Below, piece by piece: positions 1 through 6,111 of a stretch of 8,750 nucleotides of DNA. Numbering within the stretch: the first letter of the stretch is position 1; every line of letters starts with the position of its first letter. The stretch is from Proteiniphilum sp. UBA4977 (GTDB lineage Bacteria > Bacteroidota > Bacteroidia > Bacteroidales > Dysgonomonadaceae). The position numbers were made by a program, and so were the translations under genes. The stretch is from contig DGZP01000001.1 in the NCBI GenBank assembly GCA_002398565.1, forward strand, positions 1 through 8,750, read 5' to 3'. Below the pieces are notes generated by a model. It saw only the letters and a program-made list of their open reading frames with translations. It was not told the origin of the DNA and ran no database searches.

Positions 1-470
1 TGCAACAGGCCGAAATTACCGTGAAACAACAAGAATTACAAGCCAATATACTAAAGGAGGAGGCTGGTAAGCGCAAATGGTTATTGCAGCTTTACAGTAA
101 TATTTCCGATCGGCTTACGTTCCTTCACGGTGAAGTACAGTTACTCTCACAACGTTATATCTCTTCCTATCCCAAGGTATATAAGGAGATGGAGAAAATA
201 GTCAAAAATACCGATACCGAATTGCGCGATATTACTAAAACACTCGCCACTGATGATGAGACTTTCTATGCCTACACACATCTTAACGACAGGGAGGGAT
301 TTTTTAATGTCAATGAAAAAATGATGCTGATGTTACTGGCATGTGATGCCGACAACCGCCAGCTGGCCACTTTTATGAATACCACCCCGGAAAGTATTCG
401 CGTTAGAAAATCTCAACTGAAGAAAAAAATGTTGGAAAAAGGACTGGATACCGCTATTTTCGGAGAATAA
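1..470 (+). CDS. C-terminal part of a coiled-coil/HTH transcriptional regulator (5' end outside window)
   Basis: The frame is open to the left edge (first full codon at base 3), so the gene starts upstream and the GTG at 21 is probably internal. About 155 residues are visible. The first half is rich in Q, E, K, L and aromatic residues and reads as amphipathic helix or coiled coil. The last ~55 residues, after a phrase like REGFFNVNEKMMLMLL, form a LuxR-like helix-turn-helix: NRQLATFMNTTPESIRVRK occupies the turn and recognition-helix position, followed by a basic tail (KSQLKKKM). In Bacteroidetes this ending is typical of regulators with N-terminal TPR repeats, often a membrane helix, then a coiled coil and the HTH. 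That N-terminal architecture is inferred, since none of it is in the window. It reads towards the DUF3244/AraC pair 177 bp downstream and could regulate it. No ligand or target can be named. Confidence 0.75.
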   Translation, partial: QQAEITVKQQELQANILKEEAGKRKWLLQLYSNISDRLTFLHGEVQLLSQRYISSYPKVYKEMEKIVKNTDTELRDITKTLATDDETFYAYTHLNDREGFFNVNEKMMLMLLACDADNRQLATFMNTTPESIRVRKSQLKKKMLEKGLDTAIFGE

Positions 471-574
471 AGCCGTTAAAAACAATCCATGTAAGATGCA
501 CTAAATAAGATATTTGTCGTATTTATCCGCGTTAAATTACCGCAAAGGTGTTGTTTCTCACAAGTTGAATATAT

Positions 575-582
575 TATCTTTG
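575..582 (+). promoter_or_regulatory. Bacteroidetes -7 promoter element TATCTTTG
   Basis: TATCTTTG matches the Bacteroidetes primary-sigma -7 consensus TAnnTTTG exactly. A TTG at 551-553 lies 21 bp upstream and could serve as the -33 element, though the -33 match is weak. Transcription would start around 588-590, giving a leader of about 58 nt before the ATG at 648. The leader is AT-rich with no obvious Shine-Dalgarno, which is usual for this phylum. It is the only exact match I found in the 471-647 gap, and it would drive the DUF3244-like gene and the overlapping AraC gene together. Confidence 0.6.
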
Positions 583-647
583 TGTCTGTAATTTATAAGG
601 AAAATTGCAACTGAATTACATAATAACTTAAAATAAAAAATAGTCGC

Positions 648-1076
648 ATGAAAAGAGTAATGTTCACATTTTTGTTGATTGCCGTGTGCAGTGCTTTAGT
701 TTATTCTTCAACTGTTAGAAATGAGACAAAAGACGACCTGGAGGATAAGATTGAATTAAGTCGTGATGGAGGAACTACCCGTGTCGCCAGTGCAAATCGT
801 ACGTTCAGCATCCAGGCCGTGACAGTGGAACCGGTTGTAGAAGCTTACAATCACGGAAATGTGGTCACCATCTCGGTTCAAAATTATCGCGGGAGCGCGT
901 TGGTGGAGATCATCGGCAGCAGAGGTGCAAAACAAAGCTTTTTTGAGGTATACGATATGGGTTTTGAAGCCATACCGCTCAACGGCATCCCGGCTGGTGA
1001 ATATACCCTGCGCATTACACTTGGTACTGAAGTATTTATTGGAACAGTTAACAAAGGAAAAAATGGACATCGCTAA
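648..1076 (+). CDS. Small exported DUF3244-like protein
   Basis: A 142-aa protein with an N-terminal signal peptide: basic start (MKR), hydrophobic core at about residues 4-18, then a polar stretch, with cleavage plausible near residues 19-22. C14 lies in the hydrophobic core, but the preceding IAV is not a canonical lipobox, so a soluble periplasmic or secreted form is more likely than a lipoprotein. Residues 22-50 are charged and probably flexible. Residues ~55-136 are alternating beta strands ending in IPAGEYTLRI, an aromatic residue, and a final strand (VFIGTVN). This resembles the Bacteroidetes-restricted DUF3244 family, whose function is unknown, and more distantly the beta-sandwich type IX secretion sorting tails. 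It is too short to be a sorting-domain cargo enzyme. The stop codon overlaps the start of the AraC gene by 14 bp. Role unknown; it may be an envelope or surface factor linked to the regulator. Confidence 0.75.
   Translation: MKRVMFTFLLIAVCSALVYSSTVRNETKDDLEDKIELSRDGGTTRVASANRTFSIQAVTVEPVVEAYNHGNVVTISVQNYRGSALVEIIGSRGAKQSFFEVYDMGFEAIPLNGIPAGEYTLRITLGTEVFIGTVNKGKNGHR
1053..1059 (+). promoter_or_regulatory. Ribosome binding site for the AraC-family gene
   Basis: AAAGGAA lies three bases before the ATG at 1063, inside the end of the DUF3244-like coding region. It is one of the few purine-rich Shine-Dalgarno-like sequences in the window. It supports 1063 as the AraC start over upstream in-frame ATGs within the DUF3244 gene, and it suggests translational coupling. 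Confidence 0.5.
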
Positions 1077-1545
1077 AACAAAAAACAGAGGACAGGATCA
1101 GGTGCGCAAATATCTGCTTACTGATGTTGAGTCATGTACTTTTACTTTCTCTGATGGCCTCAAAAGTAAGGTTTTACCATCACCCGACAAGGAAATTGTT
1201 TTGGTAAAACTTATTCCAAGAGCCTCAAAATCGAAAAAGTTCGAAGATAGTGTACTGAAAAATTTCATGACAGCTAAAAATGTGAACGAACTGGCTCAAA
1301 TGTGCCGGTATGAATGCGTAAGGACATTCACCCGTCATTTCAAGAAAAGTTTCGGAGAAACTCCCTATCAGTGGATGCTCGACCGCAAAATGGAAGAAAT
1401 CCAGTCGCTGGTACTTAACTCCGATATGACCATCACTGAAATTGCGAAAATGTACGAATTTAAAAACGTATCTCACCTTGTAAATGCCTACAGCAAACGT
1501 TACGGTGTTTCACCACATAAAAACAGGTTATCAAGTGCTATCTGA
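1063..1545 (+). CDS. Short AraC-family transcriptional regulator
   Basis: A 160-aa DNA-binding protein. Residues ~66-155 form the two-HTH AraC domain. The first HTH is around 71-94, with the conserved F-T-R-H-F-K-K-S-F-G then T-P-Y-Q-W-M. A linker helix follows (DRKMEEIQSLVL). The second HTH, around 121-146, has ITEIAKMYEFKNVSHLVNAY and then K-R-Y-G-V-S-P. Only about 60 residues precede the DNA-binding part, far fewer than the ~150-200-residue effector domain of typical AraC proteins. That segment looks like a few beta strands (CTFTFSDGL, EIVLVKLIPR). The frame is open upstream to 859, but that extension lies out of frame inside the DUF3244-like gene. The start at 1063 has a ribosome binding site and gives a normal 14-bp operon overlap. 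It probably regulates its own operon or nearby genes; the target and any ligand are unknown. Confidence 0.85.
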   Translation: MDIAKTKNRGQDQVRKYLLTDVESCTFTFSDGLKSKVLPSPDKEIVLVKLIPRASKSKKFEDSVLKNFMTAKNVNELAQMCRYECVRTFTRHFKKSFGETPYQWMLDRKMEEIQSLVLNSDMTITEIAKMYEFKNVSHLVNAYSKRYGVSPHKNRLSSAI

Positions 1546-1624
1546 CTCTACCTTTTTTACAGACGGTTATGTCAATACAATCTTCATAAAACAACAATGA
1601 TAACAACAACTGCTGGTGAAACAT

Positions 1625-1651
1625 AAAAGCGCCCTTTACCGGGGCGCTTTT
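1625..1651. terminator. Bidirectional rho-independent terminator
   Basis: AAAAGCGCCC (1625-1634) pairs perfectly over 10 bp with GGGCGCTTTT (1642-1651) around a 7-nt loop. On the + strand the stem ends in TTTT followed by ACATTTTAT. On the - strand it ends in TTTT followed by ATGTTTC. It lies between the AraC stop (1545) and the phosphorylase stop (1676), which converge, so it can end transcripts from both sides. Confidence 0.85.
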
Positions 1652-1675
1652 ACATTTTATAGGAGGATATTTGTT

Positions 1676-4240
1676 TTAGATCCATCGCATATAAGCAAAA
1701 TCCATACGATGTGGCAGGTCGGGATTGCGGGGGTAAACACGCAGGCCGTACTGGTGATTCCCGGGATCATTCAACGCTTTGCGGGTCTCAAAATAAAGCA
1801 ACGATCCTTCTGTCTTTACCAGGTTAAATTCATATGATTCCACAAATACCGGCTTTTGATCTACGGTGTCGTGATCCACAACCACGCATTCCACAGCCAG
1901 TTCACATTGCATCTCTTTCCGGTCAATCACTACCCGTCCGTATATTTCCCGGTTGGTGTCATTGTAATCCATCTTTTGATTGGGATTGAATTCAAGTTTC
2001 ACCACTTCAAACGTATCCCACTTTGAGGCAGTATCTTCTTTCCACTTCACAATCTCCTTCGCCTTCGCATAATTATTTTCATGTAGTCTTGCAGAGCGCG
2101 CTGCCAGCTTATTATAGAAAAGATTATAATAGTCGTCCATCATCCGCTTGGTGGTAAACCGGGGTGCGATCTCCGCCATCGACTTCTTGATATATTGCAC
2201 CCATTCATAGGAATAGCCGTTGCTGTTGTGTGCATAATAGAGCGGGATAATCTCATTTTCCAGCAGTGAATAAATGGTGGAAGCATCCAGCTCATCCTGA
2301 AATGCCTGATTGTCGTACGTCTTTTTGTCGGTCAATGCCCAACCGGCACCTTCCTTATAGCCTTCATACCACCATCCGTCTAATACGGAGAGATTCAAAA
2401 CTCCGTTCATCTCTGCCTTCTCTCCAGAGGTGCCCGATGCTTCCTGGGCGCGTGTAGGTGTATTAAGCCATATATCCACTCCCGATACCAGCCGCTTGGC
2501 CAGTCTCATGTCGTAATTCTCCAGGAAGATTATCTTTCCCAGAAACTCGGGACGACGCGAAATCTCCACAATCTGCCTGATAAGTCCCTGCCCGCCACCA
2601 TCGGCCGGGTGGGCTTTCCCGGCGAAGATGAATTGGACCGGCCGCTTGGGGTTATTTACGATCCTGGACAAACGGTCCAAATCGGTAAATAGTAGATGTG
2701 CCCGCTTGTAGGTCGCAAACCTTCTTGAGAACCCTATCAGCAGGGCGTTAGGATTTACTTCTTCCAGCATTGTCATGATGCGCGACGGGTCGGCCTGGTT
2801 CTTTAACCAGCCTTCTTTAAATTCTACCTGAATGTAATCGACCAGCTTTTTCTTCAAATGCATGCGAAGCGCCCAGAGGTCATCGTCGCTCACATTGTAG
2901 ATGTTTTTCCAGATGTCGGGATTCGACTGGTCATTGTAGAAATTATCCCCGAAGTATTTTTCGTATAGTGATTTTACTGAAGATGTGGCCCAGCTGGGCA
3001 AGTGCACGCCGTTAGTAACGTAACCCACATGCAGCTCTTCTGGAAAATAACCTTCCCATACGGGCTGAAACATCTTCTGGGAAACAGTGCCATGAAGCTT
3101 GCTCACGCCATTGGTCTCCTGTGCTGTGTTAAGCGCAAATACACTCATGGAAAACCTCTCGTTGCTCCCCGGTCTGGCACGGCCCATATCCATAAACTGC
3201 TGCCACGGTATGCCCATACGTTGTACAATGGGAGTCATGTATTTGGCGATTAGCGGCTCATCAAAGTAATCATGTCCGGCGGGTACGGGAGTGTGTACGG
3301 TATAGAGCGATGATGCGCGCACAATCTCCAGCGCTTCATGAAATGAGAGATTCTCTTCCCGCACATAATCACGCAGGCGCTGTACGTTGATGAAGGCCGC
3401 ATGTCCCTCGTTCATGTGATATACTTCCTTTTTGATACCCAGTTTCTTTAACAGTAATATGCCGCCAATACCAAGCAGATACTCCTGTTTCATGCGGTTT
3501 TCCCAGTCTCCTCCATAAAGCTGATACGTGATGGAGCGGTCATATTCGCTATTCTTTTCGATGTCGGTATCCATCAGGTAGAGATTGATACGCCCGACTG
3601 CAACTTTCCAGATGTTGGAGTAGATAGGCCGGTCATGAAAGGGTACTTCCAGAATCATGGGAGTGCCATCTTCGTTCATTACCTGTGTGATGGGGAGATC
3701 GCCAAAATTTTGTGCTTCGTAATTGGCTATCTGCTGCCCTTCCACAGACAACGTCTGTGTGAAATAACCATAACGGTAGAGAAAACCTACTGCCGTCATA
3801 TCCACATTGCTGTCGCTCGCTTCCTTCAGATAATCGCCTGCGAGAATTCCCAGACCGCCCGAGTAGATGTTCAGTACATGGGTAAGGCCGTATTCCATGC
3901 TGAAATAGGCTACACTGGGGCGTTCCCTGTTGTGAGGTACTTCCATGTACTGTTTGAATTTTTCGTAGATGAGGCGTATACGCTCCATTAATCCGGCGTT
4001 TTTTACCACATTCTCGGTGATGTCCGATCGCAGATTTTGCAACATCACTACGGGGTTTTTTTCACTCTTTTCCCATTCTTCAGGATCCAGGTTCTCGAAG
4101 ATGGCTTTCACCTCTTCATTCCACACCCACCATAAGTTACGGGTAATTTCCTCCAGTGGCCGCAACTGAACAGGTAATTCTGCATGTACGTGTATCTCTT
4201 TCCAGATGGGCGTGTTGGAATAACTTGATTGAATAATCAT
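1676..4240 (-). CDS. glgP: Alpha-glucan (glycogen/maltodextrin) phosphorylase, GT35 with N-terminal DUF3417
   Basis: An 854-aa cytoplasmic enzyme that splits terminal alpha-1,4-glucosyl units of glycogen with phosphate to give glucose-1-phosphate. Residues ~10-115 match the DUF3417 region (RNLWWVWNEE; the PSVAYFSMEYGL stretch starts the core). Phosphorylase motifs follow in order: SGGLGILAGDYLKEASD (127-143), NEGHAAF (277-283), NGVSKLHG (377-384), VTNGVH (408-413), RRFATYKR (506-513) and AGKAHPADG (540-548). The pyridoxal-phosphate loop EASGTSGEK has the Schiff-base lysine at K608; muscle-type enzymes have EASGTGNMK here. The last ~110 residues look like a beta-rich C-terminal domain. The length fits the bacterial/archaeal 'alpha-glucan family phosphorylase' subfamily, which differs from E. 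coli GlgP. The ATG at 4240 is the first good start, with an A-rich leader and no Shine-Dalgarno. It lies 106 bp downstream of the glycogen synthase on the same strand and is probably co-transcribed. No truncation is seen. Confidence 0.95.
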   Translation of the reverse strand: MIIQSSYSNTPIWKEIHVHAELPVQLRPLEEITRNLWWVWNEEVKAIFENLDPEEWEKSEKNPVVMLQNLRSDITENVVKNAGLMERIRLIYEKFKQYMEVPHNRERPSVAYFSMEYGLTHVLNIYSGGLGILAGDYLKEASDSNVDMTAVGFLYRYGYFTQTLSVEGQQIANYEAQNFGDLPITQVMNEDGTPMILEVPFHDRPIYSNIWKVAVGRINLYLMDTDIEKNSEYDRSITYQLYGGDWENRMKQEYLLGIGGILLLKKLGIKKEVYHMNEGHAAFINVQRLRDYVREENLSFHEALEIVRASSLYTVHTPVPAGHDYFDEPLIAKYMTPIVQRMGIPWQQFMDMGRARPGSNERFSMSVFALNTAQETNGVSKLHGTVSQKMFQPVWEGYFPEELHVGYVTNGVHLPSWATSSVKSLYEKYFGDNFYNDQSNPDIWKNIYNVSDDDLWALRMHLKKKLVDYIQVEFKEGWLKNQADPSRIMTMLEEVNPNALLIGFSRRFATYKRAHLLFTDLDRLSRIVNNPKRPVQFIFAGKAHPADGGGQGLIRQIVEISRRPEFLGKIIFLENYDMRLAKRLVSGVDIWLNTPTRAQEASGTSGEKAEMNGVLNLSVLDGWWYEGYKEGAGWALTDKKTYDNQAFQDELDASTIYSLLENEIIPLYYAHNSNGYSYEWVQYIKKSMAEIAPRFTTKRMMDDYYNLFYNKLAARSARLHENNYAKAKEIVKWKEDTASKWDTFEVVKLEFNPNQKMDYNDTNREIYGRVVIDRKEMQCELAVECVVVDHDTVDQKPVFVESYEFNLVKTEGSLLYFETRKALNDPGNHQYGLRVYPRNPDLPHRMDFAYMRWI

Positions 4241-4346
4241 TATTTTGCTGTTTTTTTAATTTCTAATTGCGGTGCCGCATAATAAATAAGCCGGGACAAT
4301 GTTATTGAGGAACATATAAGACCGTTACGTCGGTAATTATAACATT

Positions 4347-6041
4347 TTAATCGGCTTTAAGTTTATGAGGTTTTGATAATCTGATGAATGAGTTGTGCAA
4401 AGCTTTGCTATAGGCTTCCTGATAATAAACAATGAAATGTGCCCAGTCGGCGCGGTCCGACAAATCTGCGGCTGCCTGTTTCAGCAGCGTGACCTGCTCA
4501 ACGCTCTTCAGGGAGAAATCATAGATGATGGATGCAATCTCTTCGGCCACCTCTGCCTGATTGTTATCATCACGATGAATTACTTCCATACCATCGTCCA
4601 TCCCTTTTTGTTCGCCCTGTTTTTGTGCCCAGATACCAAAACCGGACAGGGAGGTGGTGATGGTGGGGATGGAAAAGGCTACGCTTTCATGGGGAGTATA
4701 TCCCCAAGGTTCGTAGTAAGAGGGGAAAACGGAGAGATCAAGCCCAATCAGCAAGTCGTAATAGGAGAGATTGAAAATGCCATCGTTCCCATTTAAATAG
4801 GAGGGCACAAAAATAATTTTTACACTGCTATCTTTCGAGTTGGTGAAACCCAGATGATGCAACTGGTTCATAATCATGTCGTGCGAAGGATCAACCAGGT
4901 TGTGTGTCACAAAGGAAGACCCCTTCTGCACATCGGCTCTTTCGGGTGAACCATTTTCCGAAAGCAGGAGCTGGAGATCTTTCCGGGGACCGTTGATCCA
5001 GGCGGGAATCATAATGAAAGCGATAACATCCTTGGTAAGCTCCTGCATTGTGCGCAGACGATTCATGGCTTCAATGAACACGTCGATTCCCTTGTTCTTG
5101 TACTCATAGCGGCCGCTGATGCCAATCAGCAACGCATCCCGGTGCAGGGCATAGCCGATTGTTTTTTCCGTTACATCAAGCAAAACTTTCCGGGCTCTCT
5201 TGCGTGCCTGCTTATAGGCATTGCCTTTCGGAATAAAATCTTTTTCAAAACCATTGGGAGTGACCACTTCGGGCTGCCTCTCCAGGAACCGGGCACATTC
5301 CCGGGCAGTGATATCACTCACGGTGGTGAAACAGTCGACATTTTTGGCAGCTGCTTTCTCAATAGAGTGCTTGGCAACCATGTTTAACTGACGTGCCATC
5401 TGATTGCCGTTATACTCTTTCAGATGATTGTAAAGAGGCAGATTGTTCCCTGCAATAGAGCGGCCTATTGAGGTGGCATGCGTGGTGAAAAGTGTGGCAA
5501 TTTTCGGGACAAATTTCTTGATATAAAGCGCTCCCGCCCCCAGCATCCATTCATTGAAGTGGGCAACCACATGGTCCGGCTCCAAATGATGAAAATGATA
5601 AAAACTCTCTATAAGCAGGCCGGTGGCATAGGCGAACATGGTAGACTCAAAATAATCGCCGTAAGCATAGATGGAATCCACTCCAAAATCTGTCCACATC
5701 CTTGCATAGATATCATTCTGCCTCTCCAGGAACTGTTCAAATTTTACCAGAAAAACAATCGGATGACCCGGTACATCCCATCTGCCGGCACGAACCTCCA
5801 GATGCTGACTCTCAAAGGCGTAATCACACCACGAGGCGTAAAGGCTGCGGTCTTCCAAAAACCAGGGACTCTCTTCCTCTTTCCATATATCGGGACCAAT
5901 AAAAAAAATGCGATCTTTATAGAGTTTCTGAAGTGAACGGGCACGCGTGGATAAAACAGTATAAATCCCTCCTACCTTATTGCATACTTCCCAGCTGGTT
6001 TCGAAAATATATCCGGGGGTATACCTGGCATCTGTTTCCAT
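4347..6041 (-). CDS. Glycogen synthase, GT3 (eukaryote-type) family
   Basis: A 564-aa cytoplasmic glucosyltransferase that extends alpha-1,4-glucan chains. The eukaryotic GT3 enzymes use UDP-glucose, and that donor is inferred here. The N-terminal Rossmann half has FETSWEVCNKVGGIYTVLST (13-31), the GT3 donor-binding loop. Then come HFNEW (161-165), FTTHATSIGRSIAG (185-198), VTPNG (260-264) and SGRYEYKNKGIDVF (309-322). The catalytic signature YYEPWGYTPHES has E444 and E452, spaced like the catalytic glutamates of yeast Gsy2. The C-terminus has LSDRADW (527-533), aligning with LSDLLDW of animal and yeast enzymes, but without their arginine cluster. I place the start at ATG 6041. A TTG at 6062 would add seven residues but would fall at about the predicted transcription start. 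It is the first gene of a two-gene unit with the phosphorylase and is divergent from mfd. It is unrelated in fold-family terms to bacterial GlgA (GT5). Confidence 0.93.
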   Translation of the reverse strand: METDARYTPGYIFETSWEVCNKVGGIYTVLSTRARSLQKLYKDRIFFIGPDIWKEEESPWFLEDRSLYASWCDYAFESQHLEVRAGRWDVPGHPIVFLVKFEQFLERQNDIYARMWTDFGVDSIYAYGDYFESTMFAYATGLLIESFYHFHHLEPDHVVAHFNEWMLGAGALYIKKFVPKIATLFTTHATSIGRSIAGNNLPLYNHLKEYNGNQMARQLNMVAKHSIEKAAAKNVDCFTTVSDITARECARFLERQPEVVTPNGFEKDFIPKGNAYKQARKRARKVLLDVTEKTIGYALHRDALLIGISGRYEYKNKGIDVFIEAMNRLRTMQELTKDVIAFIMIPAWINGPRKDLQLLLSENGSPERADVQKGSSFVTHNLVDPSHDMIMNQLHHLGFTNSKDSSVKIIFVPSYLNGNDGIFNLSYYDLLIGLDLSVFPSYYEPWGYTPHESVAFSIPTITTSLSGFGIWAQKQGEQKGMDDGMEVIHRDDNNQAEVAEEIASIIYDFSLKSVEQVTLLKQAAADLSDRADWAHFIVYYQEAYSKALHNSFIRLSKPHKLKAD

Positions 6042-6068
6042 ATCAATATTTTCTTGTCTCAAAGGTTA

Positions 6069-6076
6069 CAAAGGTA
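6069..6076 (-). promoter_or_regulatory. -7 promoter element TACCTTTG for the glycogen operon
   Basis: On the - strand, bases 6076 to 6069 read TACCTTTG, an exact match to TAnnTTTG. Transcription would begin around 6060-6064, leaving about a 20-nt leader before the ATG at 6041. I see no convincing TTTG-like -33 element at the usual distance; that stretch lies within the opposing mfd promoter. Confidence 0.6.
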
Positions 6077-6090
6077 ATAAAAAAATAAGT

Positions 6091-6098
6091 TACCTTTG
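6091..6098 (+). promoter_or_regulatory. -7 promoter element TACCTTTG for mfd
   Basis: An exact TAnnTTTG match on the + strand, 13 bp before the mfd ATG at 6112. Transcription would begin around 6103-6106, so the leader would be only a few nucleotides. No clear -33 element is visible. The expected -33 position overlaps the opposing -7 element at 6069-6076. Confidence 0.55.
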
Positions 6099-6111
6099 CA
6101 CTTTCATCTGA

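Larger units (their letters stand above)
6060..6098. repeat. Inverted plus tandem repeat of CAAAGGT in the divergent promoter
   Basis: CAAAGGTAA (6069-6077) and TTACCTTTG (6090-6098) form a perfect 9-bp inverted repeat around a 12-base AT-rich spacer. A further CAAAGGTTA (6060-6068) lies directly beside the left arm, so CAAAGGT occurs twice in tandem with a 9-bp period and once inverted. The arms contain both predicted -7 elements. This could simply be two promoters back to back, or an operator through which a regulator acts on both genes. Confidence 0.6.

Noticed and set aside
505..515. Second -7-like sequence GATATTTG upstream of the DUF3244-like gene
   Set aside because: It mismatches the first consensus base and is weaker than the exact TATCTTTG at 575-582.
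859..1062. In-frame upstream extension of the AraC gene to an ATG at 859
   Set aside because: It lies out of frame inside the DUF3244-like gene, its translation shows no family resemblance, and the ATG at 1063 has a ribosome binding site and gives a normal-looking operon overlap.
4268..4279. Small hairpin TGCGG-TG-CCGCA between synthase and phosphorylase genes
   Set aside because: A 5-bp stem with a 2-base loop and no T-run is too weak to call a terminator or attenuator.
5478..5936. Long + strand frames opposite the glycogen synthase and phosphorylase (also 4395-4796 and 3635-3991)
   Set aside because: They lie opposite conserved enzyme motifs, have no promoter or start context, and encode no recognisable domain.
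6042..6062. TTG start at 6062 for the glycogen synthase
   Set aside because: It would fall at about the predicted transcription start and adds seven residues not needed by the family; ATG 6041 is preferred.
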